From Coniochaeta sp. PMI_546 (Eukaryota > Ascomycota > Sordariomycetes > Coniochaetales > Coniochaetaceae), in the NCBI GenBank assembly GCA_021432605.1, contig MU271143.1, positions 753,277-817,276 on the forward strand: a stretch of 64,000 nt of DNA, written 5' to 3'. The notes beneath the pieces are model-generated. The model had not been told where the DNA came from. It saw only the letters and a list, made by a program, of their open reading frames with translations, and made no database searches. Both the position numbers and the translations under genes were made by a program. Of the stretch, positions 34,577 through 44,794 are shown piece by piece (the first letter of the stretch is position 1; every line of letters begins with the position of its first letter).

Positions 34577-35635
34577 CTAATCTATCTCTCTCCCCTTGAA
34601 GCCCTCCTCGAGGACATCAATCAACTCGTCCAGCCTCGATATCACCAGATCCGTATGCTCATGATCAGCCAAATGCCGATTGACATCGTTGACAAGCAGC
34701 ACAGTCGCCGCCCCAGCCCGCCGACCAGCCGTCATATCATCTATCGAATCGCCCACCATCAGCAGCCCGCTCGCATCAGCAACCTCCTCTCCGGGGTGAG
34801 TAGGCATCAGGCCGTCATCGCTCCCCCTCTCGCTCTCCTCGACCGGCAGTCCGTCCGTCTCACCTTCCCTGCCAACCCTCCTCGTCAGCCCCCACGACCG
34901 GGCAATGTGCAGGATGCCCGCGGGGTCGGGCTTGGGGGGCCTGAAGTCGCGGGTGATGATGGGCTCGAAGACGGAGCCGGACAGGAACTTGGTCAGCAGG
35001 TGGTTGACGGGGGCGTCGAAGTTGCGGGTGCAGATGCCCTTGCGGACGCCGCGGGAGTCGAGGTAGGTCATGAGCGTGACCAGGCCCGGCTGCGGGGTCT
35101 GCAGGGTCATGGCCTCGGCCTCGATGGCGCGGATGGAGGCCATGGCCTTCTCTTGGGCGCCTTCTGGTAGGGAGTAGATGTGCTCTAGGATGTCTGTCTG
35201 CCGGGAGATGGAGAGGACGGAGCGCATCTGGCCGAACATGTAGGTTTGGGGTTCGCTAGGGGTGGCACCGTGGTTAGCAGAGGCATATATATATAGTGGT
35301 CAGAATGGCATGTCATAGCTCGACCCCAGGAATCTGCTTCTTCGGTTTATAGGAGAGAAAGCGAGGGTATGTGAGTATAAAGCTGCATGATGACAACCTC
35401 AAGGACATATGAGATAAATATGTATGAGATGACCGTGTTCTCATGCTTTGTGTGAAAGAATTGTGCTCATGGGGAGGAGATATACGAAATGAGATGCTCA
35501 CCACAGTGTTCCGTCGACGTCAAAGACCACGCCCTGCAGCTTGGGCGCCCCTGAATCGCCAGCACCTGGTCTTAGAGGGGCAAATGCCCTCGCCTTGGGT
35601 GTTGACTTTGCCATGATGGACAGGAATCTCTTCAT
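34577..35635 (-). CDS. HAD-superfamily phosphatase-like hydrolase
   Basis: Two exons (35502-35635 and 34577-35255, intron of 246 nt) give 270 residues. HAD motif I is DVDGT with Asp39 as nucleophile and Asp41 as acid/base. Motif II is Thr121 in GICTRNF, motif III Lys154 in RPPKPDPAGIL, and motif IV GDSIDD at 213-218. The helical cap between motifs I and II is short (about 70 residues), as in subfamily I phosphatases. A Glu/Gly-rich insert of about 35 residues lies between motifs III and IV. The substrate cannot be told from sequence; a small phosphorylated metabolite is the usual target. The intron falls just after motif I (DVDGTL then CEPQTYMFGQM). An in-frame Met at residue 8 is an alternative start. 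No clear mitochondrial signal, though the N-terminus is basic. Confidence 0.87.
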
Positions 35636-36563
35636 AAAGGCAGATGGGTGTCTTTTCGATGAGGTGTGCCTCTTTATTTTATGCCAATTCTCGGGCCTTG
35701 TTCACTGGCTCCAGATATTCCCCTTTTGAGCCTCACAGTCGTCCCTTCTTTCACGGCAGTACAAGTATCGTGGAATACAGCACTTCCCCAGATTCCGTCT
35801 TTGATGCGTCACTCATTCATTGGAATCGACAGCGACGTCGATGGTGATTGGCCCGGGGGCGTTGAACGGCACGGAATCCACTGTGGAGAGGTGCAACCCC
35901 GCCAAACCGTTCTAGACTTAGTCAATACACACTGTCTGAGGTACCTATGACGGTTTTGATGGTTGCTGTGGCAGCCAGTTCGAGAGACTGTGATATTATT
36001 ATAGATGAACCCGACCTACTATGAACCAACTGATCTAGACTCAGTCCAAAGCTGGAACAATGCGAAGGAACTCTGATCCACAAAACTGCAGCTTATTTAG
36101 CAGCAACGCCATGTGAAGCTTGTTCGCGTCACTCTGCATCTATCACCATTCCACACTCGTGTCGCCTCACTCTCATTCTTGTCCTTGTATTATTCCACAT
36201 CTCAGCTGACCAGCTCCGGTCCTCAGTCATTCCCTCCAGCACAGCTCAGCACCGTGATACTTGCTTGCTTTTCTCTGTTTAGCTCAATCTCGGCTTCGCG
36301 GGTGTTCTGCTGGTATTCCCTTCCGCGTCTCGTCTCGTCTATTGGCACGGCATCATTAGACGACATACCTCTGGCATCCATCGATAACAGAGGCCGCTAT
36401 CATATCATACGGCGTTATAATAATACACAACAAAACCTCTTCTTCACTTGATACCCCGTTGTTATTCTGTCCGGTTCTCTCTCCCAGCACATGCAATAGA
36501 CAGCATTTGCGCAAGCAACCCCCTATCACAACCCGTCACCAACCTCACATCACATCCGCCGCA
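35636..36563. promoter_or_regulatory. Divergent intergenic region, HAD gene / cdc14
   Basis: About 930 bp between divergent starts. C/T-rich runs from about 36120 to 36560 look like a fungal promoter and leader for the plus-strand cdc14 gene. No coding region is supported. Confidence 0.4.
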
Positions 36564-37560
36564 ATGGAAGCCCTCCTCTCAGTGGCTTTCGACAACCTCT
36601 CCTCCTTCGACGGCCTCAAGATCAAAAAGGGCCTCAAGCTAGTCGAAGGCCTCCTCGCGCAGATCTGCCTCTCCCAGCCGACCTCCTCTTCCTCGAGCAG
36701 CAAGAGCCCGGCCAAGAAACCGCCCCAGACCGAAACACAGCATCCCGAGACGCCCCAGCCCAAGACCCTGCCCGACCTCGCCCACGACCCGGCCTTCCGC
36801 GAGTTCTTCAAACTGCAAGAAGGCTTCGAGTGGAACGTCGCGCAGCGCCTGCTCACCACCCTCGACCGCCTCGTCGCAAAGGGCGGCGACGGCCAGAACG
36901 ACCTCCTCATCCTCAGCGCCCTGGACCTGATACAGGGCGTGCTGCTCCTGCACCCGCCGAGCAAGGCTCTCTTCTCGCGCGAGATCTACATGAACGTGCG
37001 TTCTGTTCTGCCTCCTTAGCTCTTCCCCAACTCCTCTCATCATCCTCAACTTCTATCTATCCGAGAGATATAACTAACACATAAAATCTTTTTTGCCCCG
37101 AAAACAGCTCCTCCTCGACCTGATAGAACCAGTAAACTGCCCGGCAATCCAGTGCGCCACCCTCCTCACCCTCGTGGTAGCCCTGATCGACACGCCCCAC
37201 AACACCCGCACCTTCGAGGCCCTCGACGGCCTCCTCGCCGTAACCTCCCTCTTCCGCGACCGCGACACCAGCCGCGACGTCAAGGTCAAGCTGATCGAGT
37301 TCCTCTACTTCTACCTCATGCCCGAGGTCCCCTCCATCCCCAGGGCCGGTGCGGGTGCCGACGGCCTGCACAGGAGTCCCAGCAAGCTCGCTAGGGTGTT
37401 TGGTGGTGGTGGTGGCAGGGACAGAGAAGAGAAGGAGAAGGGCACGCGGAACATGGAGGACAAGCAGCGGCTGCTCTCGCAGCTGTTGCCTGAGGACCAC
37501 GTCGAGCAGCTCGTGCGGGATCTGAGGACCAGTGCGCCCTTTGGGGTTGCGCTGCTTTGA
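36564..37560 (+). CDS. cdc14: Cell division control protein 14, septation initiation network component
   Basis: Two exons (36564-36995 and 37108-37560) give 294 residues. The protein starts MEALLSVAFDNLSSFDGLKI and carries helical-repeat blocks EWNVAQRLLTTLDRL, SALDLIQGVLLLHPPSK and ALFSREIYMN. After the intron come LLLDLIEPVNCPAIQCATLL and VKLIEFLYFYLMPE. This is the Cdc14 family of fission yeast, the binding partner of the Sid1 kinase in the septation initiation network; it is not the Cdc14 phosphatase and has no HCx5R motif. A Ser/Lys/Pro-rich insert (about 40-75) and a Gly-rich loop near 230-245 interrupt the helical region. Partner binding and a role in septum formation are inferred from the family. 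Confidence 0.9.
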
Positions 37561-38008
37561 GCACGTTGTTGGTCGAAGAATTTGGGCGGCGAGGAGAAGG
37601 TGTCATGCGCGGATGAGTGAGTGATGCGTGTGTACGATTTTCAAGCTGACGTGCAGCGTCTGCATCGCATGGAATTGGCGTGGCGTTTGTCTGGATTTGC
37701 GATTTTTCCTTTTGTTTTCTCGTCGGGAGCGTGTTTCTGGGATCGGCTTAGGGAAAAGAAGCTGTTTGCTCTTCGTTGCTTACCAACCTCTAGGCATCTT
37801 CGTTTTCGTTGCCGCTGGTCACTGTTGGGATCTTGTGTACTAATAGTTGGACGAGAAAAGTCCCCCTCCGACAGTCTCCTTTGGGTCGGCAGTTCCGAAC
37901 TGCTTTTGCTTGTTTTCCATAGACGGGATAGGAGTTTCCGGATGACCAAACAGAACAGTCGTATTCTTTTCCACAATCAAGAATCTTATTCTCGTCATCA
38001 ATGTCAAA
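37561..38008. other. Convergent intergenic region
   Basis: 448 bp between the stops of cdc14 (+) and the Cys-rich membrane protein gene (-). T-rich; presumably the 3' untranslated regions. No gene seen. Confidence 0.4.
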
Positions 38009-39471
38009 TCACCCATTGCTCCCATGCCGCGGACTAGGCGAAAGGCCCGTCGTCCCCTCACCCACAGTCCCAGGCGACGGCGTGTAAGGCGACACGACCT
38101 CGTCGTAAGGCGACGTCCCCCCCTCCGAGTAAGGCGACGCCATCTCGCCGCCGTGCAGCTCGAACCTGCCCGCAATGGTGTCAGACACGTCCCGCTGCCT
38201 CGCCCACGAGTCGATCTCCACCGGCGCCGTGATGTCGTCCGGGCTGTGCGGGGCCCTGGGCACGGCGCGGTCGCGGTTGTTCCCGCCCGGCGGGGTGGCC
38301 GCCGCCGAGCTCGGCGACCCGCCCTCGTGCGGCGCGTCTGTGAACGGTCCTGGCACGGCGGCGGGGCCGAAGTAGTCCGCCGCCAAGCCGCGCAGCCGCC
38401 CGCCGCCGCCGCCACCGTCCGGGCGCGACTCGATCATCTCGGCAGATCTGTCGCGAGCTAGGAGACCCAGGCCGGTGCGTCGCGGTGCTGGCTGTGGTTG
38501 GAGGCTGCTCGCGGTTCCGGCGCTGTAGGTCTGCGGAACCAAGCCGGGAGCGTCCGGTCCCGAGCCCTCGAAACTCCGCTGCTTCTTGCGTCTCCGGAGG
38601 ATGAGCCAGGTTACGGCGCCAACGAGTACGCCGGCACCCACGACGACGCCGGCTCCTATACCTGCTTTGGCGGCGGTGCCTAGCCCGTCGTTGTTCTGCG
38701 GCACGGCCGCGACGCCGCTGGCTGTGGGCGCTACGGTGGCGGCAGCACACTGCGGACCACTGCCGGGGACAAAGGTGCAGCTCTGCGTGGCGGCACAACA
38801 GCCTCCTCCGAGATTGCTCGGGCAGGCGATCTGGCTCGTCGTGCACCCGGCAGGGATCTGTGATACGACAGACGTCGCTGAAGTGCTGGGACTGGTCGTC
38901 CAGAGACACTGGCTGGCGCTGGCGCATGTCTGGCCGTAGGAGCAGCAGCCGCCGCCCAGGGAAGACGGGCAGCCGAACATGGACGTCTGGATGCATTGGC
39001 GCGGACAGCAGGCCGAGGAGCTGGTAGTGGCGGGCGGGGAGACGGAGGTGACGGTCACGGTGACGATGCACTGGTATTCGGACTCGGAGCAGGGGGAGTT
39101 GCAGACGGAGCCGATGGCGCAGCAGACTGCCTTTGAGCCCGTCGCGGCATCGACCATGCAGTACGTGTCGTCCGGGCAGCAGGAGGCGGCACCGAGGGGG
39201 CCGATGTCACTGCCTGAACGATATAACAGTCAGTTATAGGTCCGGCGGTCAGGGTCTGGAGCCAGCTCTGGACTGTAGCTACGAACTTACACGAATGCTC
39301 CCCGGCCTCGCACTGAGCCGCTTGACGCTTGCCAAGCGGCCGGAGGCGAGACGCGGCTTGGTAATAGCGAGGTGACAGCGTCGGAGCAGCGTTCATGGCA
39401 GCGAAGCGTTGGGCCACGGCGGAGGCATGTGGCAGCCACCCGACGGCCAGGACAAACCCGAAAGTTCTCAT
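38009..39471 (-). CDS. Cys-rich single-pass surface protein with serine/proline-rich cytoplasmic tail
   Basis: Two exons (39291-39471 and 38009-39213) give 461 residues. A signal peptide covers about 1-18 (MRTFGFVLAVGWLPHASA). The outside part (about 50-235) has three Cys-rich blocks: CCPDDTYC, then two related repeats CPSSLGGGCCSYGQTC (about 142-157) and CPSNLGGGCCAATQSC (about 191-206). A Ser/Thr-rich stretch lies between them. One membrane span lies at about 244-266, followed by the stop-transfer sequence RRRKKQR and a 190-residue tail with Pro/Ser-rich and Tyr-containing repeats of the SPYSE/SPYDE/SPYTP kind. The architecture is that of fungal wall sensors (Mid2/Wsc-like in layout only). 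No WSC domain is recognised, so the sensor role is inference. Confidence 0.82.
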
Positions 39472-39764
39472 GACGGCTGTGAAGCAATACGAATGCCTAG
39501 AGATATATCGAGCATGGCGAAGCTGAGATCTCTTCTCGAGCGGAGGTTCTCATGCCGGCCAGAAGTGCGAGCATGTGGCGCCGAGATAACAAGGGAGACC
39601 AAGCAACATGACGTCGACTCGTATCGGATAAAGAACACAAAGAAAATTCAAGAGATGGGTTGGCAACGGGCAGTACCTCGTAACGCTAAAGCGACGAGGC
39701 GTTGTGTCTTTAAGAGACCAGTTCGTGGCATGATACTAAATAACCTAGTTGGTGCACCAGCACA

Positions 39765-39785
39765 CAGCAGCAGCAGCAGCAGCAG
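39765..39785 (+). repeat. (CAG)7 microsatellite, non-coding
   Basis: Seven perfect CAG units in the intergenic promoter region, not inside a supported gene. Confidence 0.9.
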
Positions 39786-40230
39786 CATGGCGTTCCGGGC
39801 TCGTCGATTACGAGCTGGAAAACACCAGCCACGGGGGCCGGAGTAAGGGACACCACCACCAACACATGTCGGCAGCAGAGAGCTGAGTTGATGCAGCTCG
39901 CAGTACCAGGGATGGATGGGATGTACGGTAGTACGCGGGATCGCCGTGTAGTGAAGGGTCGTCTCAGCCGTGGATTGGGCCAGCTGGAGCAGAAACTACT
40001 GCGGGAGAGACGCCATGTTTGCTGGCGCAACCCTTGCTGTCTGCGGTGAAGCCTCATGATTGACGAACAGCGTCTCTGCTGTGCTTGTCATTGGTCCACC
40101 ATCCGTGTTCTTCGGCATGCCGATGGACTGGCCAAGATAATCTAACAGGGCTAGCTTCCCGAGGATCGACGACCAGGTACCGTAGCTGTCGCACGCAGCC
40201 CGTACTGCGGGTCTTACGATACCTACCCAA

Positions 40231-40275
40231 CCTTATCTTTCCTTACCTTTACCTTGCCTTACCTTACCTCTCTCT
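40231..40275 (+). repeat. Imperfect CCTTA/CCTTT pentamer run
   Basis: About 45 bases of closely spaced CCTTA, CCTTT and CCTTG units ending in a CT run, about 475 bp upstream of oma1. Such pyrimidine tracts are common in fungal promoters. Confidence 0.75.
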
Positions 40276-40750
40276 AGCTGTCCTAGTGCTCCATCAACAT
40301 GACATCCCATTATGTCACCCCGCAACGGCTGTGGTTGGGTCAAGCCACGTTAAACGAGGAAAGCAGCAGCAGATACAATCAATCAGAGAAACTTAAGCTC
40401 ATCTCACGATGAGTTGGGTTGAGCCAAGACCTTCTGTCTTCATGTGTTCAGAGACTGGACAACCAAGGATGATGAGATGACGAGATGAGATGATGTACCA
40501 TAGTAGACGGGGCGGGCTCTGGGGTAAAGTGGGGTTGAGCACTGCTAACGTTGGTGGGTTTGCTGACTCGGCGCGATCCGGTCAAGATGACGACAACTTC
40601 ATCCTACGAGTCAAGCTCCAGCATTATTAGATCGACAACTTTCTAGACATCGTGCACTTGAACCCTGTCTGACTGATCAGGTCGGCACTTCAGCTCCATC
40701 CAAGGCTGCATCGACACGTTCCATAGCCTGCGTGCTGAAGTGCCGCCTCG

Positions 40751-41923
40751 ATGCGGACCTCGATGCTCGCTGTCGCCAGGAGGGCCCTCCTCAGCCCGGC
40801 CCCTCCGTCCTCACCCATATCAGCCACCGTCTCAACATCTTGTCGAGCTCAAAACACCTTTCGAACCCTCACAAGTCGAGCGTCTCGCCCTGCCACTTCT
40901 CAGATCCTCAGCAAACCTCTCCACAGACCGATACCACCACCACCACGGCCCCGACACTACCAGATCCGCAGGATCGGTCCGCTAGACCACCAATCCGGCC
41001 TCCGGAACGCCCGACCCCTCCTCTCGGGCGACCAGCTGCGCCGCGCCGTCCGCAGCCCGAGCACCCACGCCATCGTAGTCGTCGCCGTCGCCGGCGCCCT
41101 GATCTTCTACTTCGCCAACCTCGAGACCGTGCCCGTGTCCGGCCGCACGCGCTTCAACTGCTACAGCGCCGAGAGCGTGCGCGAGGTCGGCGAGACCCAG
41201 GCCAAGATGGTGAAGTACGAGCTCGAGCGTCAGGGCGGCCGGGTCCTGCCGGACTGGGACCCGCGGACCCGGATGGTCAAGCGGGTCATGGCCAAGCTGA
41301 TCCCCTTCAGCGGCATGGCGGACGAGAGGTGGGAGGTGTACGTGATCGAGGACCCGCGCACGGCCAACGCCTTCGTCCTGCCCGGCGGCAAGGTCTTTGT
41401 CTACAGCGGCATCCTGCCCCTGGTCCGCAACGACGACGGGCTGGCCGCCGTGCTGGGCCACGAGATCGCCCACAACGTCGCCGACCACATCGGCGAGCGC
41501 ATGTCGCAGTCCATCGGCGTCAACTTCCTGATGTACAGCCTGGTCCTGCTGAGCGCCGCCTTCGGCGCGGCGCCCTTCGTCATGCAGATCTTTGGCGGCA
41601 CGCTGATGGACATCGCCTTCGGGCGGCCCATGAGCAGGCTGCAGGAGAGCGAGGCCGACTACATCGGGCTGATGATGATGGCCGAGGCGTGCTACGACCC
41701 GCGCGAGGCGGCGGCGTTCTGGAAGAGGATGGATGCGGCGCAGCAGGGCGCGCCGCCCGAGTGGATGAGCACGCATCCGTCGAACCAGACGAGGATAGAG
41801 AAGATTCAGGAGTGGCTGCCCAAGGCTATCGAGAAGAGCGAGGCGAGCGACTGTAGGACTACGACGGCGTTTGCGGATCTGTTCAACAGGGCGAGAAGGA
41901 TGGGCATCATGATTGAGGCGTGA
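40751..41923 (+). CDS. oma1: Mitochondrial inner-membrane metalloprotease Oma1 (M48)
   Basis: Single exon, 390 residues. The N-terminal 100 residues are Arg/Ser/Pro-rich with few acids, as in a mitochondrial presequence. A membrane span lies at about 112-126 (IVVVAVAGALIFYF). The M48 zinc site HEIAH is at 237-241 within VLGHEIAHNVADHIGERM, and the third zinc ligand is Glu301 in ESEADYIGL. A further hydrophobic stretch lies between them (VNFLMYSLVLLSAAFGAAPF). Oma1 cleaves inner-membrane proteins under stress. The C-terminal block PPEWMSTHPSNQTRIEKIQE is a standard M48 feature and closes the catalytic domain. The length is normal for the family, with no key residue missing. Confidence 0.94.
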   Translation: MRTSMLAVARRALLSPAPPSSPISATVSTSCRAQNTFRTLTSRASRPATSQILSKPLHRPIPPPPRPRHYQIRRIGPLDHQSGLRNARPLLSGDQLRRAVRSPSTHAIVVVAVAGALIFYFANLETVPVSGRTRFNCYSAESVREVGETQAKMVKYELERQGGRVLPDWDPRTRMVKRVMAKLIPFSGMADERWEVYVIEDPRTANAFVLPGGKVFVYSGILPLVRNDDGLAAVLGHEIAHNVADHIGERMSQSIGVNFLMYSLVLLSAAFGAAPFVMQIFGGTLMDIAFGRPMSRLQESEADYIGLMMMAEACYDPREAAAFWKRMDAAQQGAPPEWMSTHPSNQTRIEKIQEWLPKAIEKSEASDCRTTTAFADLFNRARRMGIMIEA

Positions 41924-42150
41924 AGTCTACGGTAGGCGGCTGGTGTTATAGGCGCTTTGGTCAAGGGGTCGCGAAGAATAGGCGCGGAATATTGGTTTAA
42001 AGAAGCTTTGGTATATCTAACTCCAATCACTAGAGATTATATCCTCATTTATCGTGACGATGAAGAGTCATGAGGCTCTTGCCACGAATCTTGTTAAGAC
42101 AAATACATAAGAACGGTTAGGCTTGTTAACTATGCTGCGTGAACCCTGTC
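41924..42150. other. Short convergent spacer
   Basis: 227 bp between the stop codons of oma1 and the Ras-like gene; their 3' untranslated regions probably overlap. AT-rich. Confidence 0.4.
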
Positions 42151-43073
42151 CTACCGCTTGAAGAAAGGGGTGGTCAACGATTTCCACAGCCCCCTCCGCC
42201 TCAGCGGCGACACAGGCGCCGTCTTCTGCATCTGCGCCAGCCTCGCCACCCGCTCAGCCTGCTCCCTCCGCTGCTGGTTGAGCCGCTTCAGCTTCATCAC
42301 CTCTCTCGCCAGCGACGGAAACACCTTGTCGACGTTATCCCCCGTCTTGGCGGAGACCTCGAGGAAAGCACAGATGCTCCCGGACGGCAGCCGGAACCCC
42401 GCCGCGACCTTGGAACCCTCGGCCCAGGACACCTGCCGCTCCTCGTCGTCGACGTCGCTCTTGTTCCCGACCAGCATGAGGCCGTAGTCGCGCCCCGCGC
42501 CGGCTCCTGCGACGTAGTCGCGGACGAAGTCGGCCAGTCCCTTCGTCAGAGTCAGGGACTCGGGATCGCGCACGTCGTAGACCAGCACCGCCGCCTCGGT
42601 GATGGCGAGGGCTTGCTCCAGCATCGGGTTGCTTGAGATCTGCTTGGAGGGCATCTCCAGCGCGTCGATCAGGTACGGCTGCCCGTCCAGGTCGATGTTG
42701 TGCCGGCAGCCGCGCTCGTAGAAGGGGTCGGGCGGCTCATCCTCGCCGCGAAAGGTGTCTTGGCCGAACTATCATTGCCGCTTGTCAGCTGCACGGAAAA
42801 CATCGGGCATGGTGAAGACATTCTGTGACTGACCCGCGTCAGGATGGCCGTCTTCCCCGTGCCCTTGGCGCCAATGACCAGTATCCTGAACTCGCCGACC
42901 GGCTTCTCCCGCCGCTCCTCGGCCTCGATCTGTCGGTTCGCCAGTGCAGCCCGGCGCCTTGCCTCTTCCCTCCGCGGGTTGTTGCTGTCTTGCCAGCTCA
43001 GCACCCGCTTGAGATACTGCGCTTCCTCGTCGGAGAAGACGTACGAGCCCATGTCGCTGTCGATACGACGCAT
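42151..43073 (-). CDS. Atypical Ras-like small GTPase family protein
   Basis: Two exons (42834-43073 and 42151-42768) give 285 residues. A 60-residue charged N-terminal extension precedes the G1 P-loop GAKGTGKT (68-75). G4 is NKSD at 182-185 and G5 is SAK at 219-221 (EVSAKTG). The G3 position, DTAG in Ras, reads DALE (115-118), so the glycine that contacts the gamma phosphate and the following catalytic Gln are absent. No typical switch I threonine is obvious. A basic coiled region (LKRLNQQRREQAERVARLAQ) follows the domain. The C-terminus ends in FFKR without a CaaX box, so prenylation is unlikely. The protein can probably bind guanine nucleotide but may hydrolyse it poorly; the function is unknown. 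Confidence 0.85.
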
Positions 43074-44621
43074 TGCTAGCTGCCAGAGAATAAATCCAGG
43101 GAGAGCTGGGTCTAAGGGTCTAAGGGTCCAGCAGCGGGGCCGTTAAGGTTATATGATATATAGAACATCATGCGAAGGGCTTGCGCCGAGGGCGGCAGGA
43201 GGATAACGAGGATATAGCAGACTCGACAACCCAGTTATCCATCGAGGGGTGATATGCTCTGTGAGACGTCCGGCGGAGATCTGACGGGTGGATTGATTTT
43301 TGGCAAAATCTCAACTTGTAACAAGAAGGCCTTTTAGGACCGTCGTTGTATGATATACGATCCGCACATATAGGAACCCGTCTATGCTGGATGTCGATAA
43401 CTGGACTCCGCAGACGGGACGACAGCAGCCTAAACAGAGCTTCAATTCCTGCACTTCACCTAGACCTGTCTTTAAATGGATATGGTTCCAGGCCGTCGGA
43501 AGACGAAAAGCCCACGGGGGGTTGCGCTTCGTTCCTGGCCTGATTCCATATCCTGTGATTCGAACCGTAGACAAGCCGAGGAGAGGGTGTAGATGCCGAG
43601 ATCGTCAGATCCTCGTTGTGTGTGCTCGGTAAGCCTTTTAGAGACATCGTGTCTTTTAGACCTCTCCTGCATGTCGCCAGAGGTTGAAGACAAACAGCAC
43701 CTGTAGAAATGAGATACCCAACGAATTCATTACTGGTTGTTTTATGATGCTGATTGAACTCTGCGCGGAGACCAGAATTGCAGTGTCCCCTGCCCATGGG
43801 ATGCAATTGCATGCCCACGAAGAGTACTGATTGCCTTTTCCCGGTTCTCTCGTCCGCACCTCAGGTTACATACCTACATGACTGGCGTCAATTCGACTGC
43901 TCCGTTGCCATTCAATGACAGGGAATGAATCGTAATCGTAAGGAATCTGAAGCTCGTTTCACCGTGCTCATTCGGCTCACTCAGCATCTTCACACCTCGC
44001 TGGAACAGTCGACGCGGCTGTGCCGCCCCCGCGCCGCCGCCGGACGCTGCCATGTCCGTGTTCCATGTACCGGCCTCGGCCTGCCACCGGCCAGCTCCAC
44101 CTCGGTGTGCTATATATAACTATCCTTCCTTGGTGCCATTCATCGTGTCGTCGACTGTGTTACGACGTGGATAAACTACCACTGCAAGCTAATTCGGTAC
44201 TTCTTCTCTCGAGTTTGACCACCGGCACTGCCTCGCGGATTGCTCTGTTCCACACCCATGGAACATCTCACCGTGTTTCTCCAAGAAGTCTTGGTGATGA
44301 AGGCGCGTATGGAAGCCGTCCTGTTTCTGACCCGGCCTGCCGCAGCGGCTGGCCAGGACGGAAGACTCGACCCAGACATCGATGATACTTTTGATCCTAG
44401 AGCTGTTGGCCGTCTCCAACATATATGGCCTACAGATGATCCGTCTCTGCTCAAATCATGGCCTGCCATGCGCTGCTACTGCATGTTATCGTACTTCTCC
44501 ATGCTAGTTACCTCTTGCTCAAGTCTGCTGCATACGACCATCTATCGTGCCTCGATTGCACCGCATTTGAATAGTCCCTCGCCGAAGCACCGGTCTCTCG
44601 GTCAGCGGCAGTTTCGTTACC
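43074..44621. promoter_or_regulatory. Divergent intergenic region with TATA-like box and upstream ORF
   Basis: 1.5 kb between the Ras-like gene (-) and the membrane protein gene (+). No complete gene is supported. It holds a TATA-like element at 44111-44119 and an upstream ATG at 44258. Confidence 0.45.
44111..44119 (+). promoter_or_regulatory. TATA-like element
   Basis: The sequence tatatataa lies 503 bp upstream of the ATG at 44622. It is the best TATA match in this promoter. If used, the transcript would start near 44140-44170 and include the upstream ATG at 44258. Confidence 0.4.
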
Positions 44622-44794
44622 ATGAGCCGGCTATCGACCATACCTATCACTTTGGACCCGTCCATATACAAACCTCACGCTCCGGCCCGAAGCGCGACGG
44701 ACATCGCAGAAAGGAGACGGTCAAGGTCCATCACCTTGGCGCCTGCGGTGTACGATCCTCGAAAACGCAGTGCCACCGGCGAATACCTACCTAA
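44258..44794 (+). other. Possible long upstream ORF overlapping the main start
   Basis: An open frame of 178 codons starts at ATG 44258 and ends 173 bases inside the membrane-protein gene in another frame. It has no recognisable family. It may be a translation-controlling upstream ORF, or be removed by a leader intron or a downstream transcription start. Confidence 0.3.

Larger units (their letters stand above)
39472..40750. promoter_or_regulatory. Divergent intergenic region with short repeats
   Basis: About 1.3 kb between the Cys-rich surface protein gene (-) and oma1 (+). It contains a CAG repeat (39765-39785) and a run of CCTTA-like pentamers (40231-40275). No coding region is supported. 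Confidence 0.45.

Noticed and set aside
43550-43575. B-box-like ggttcgaatca on the minus strand
   Set aside because: No matching A box and no cloverleaf arms can be drawn around it.
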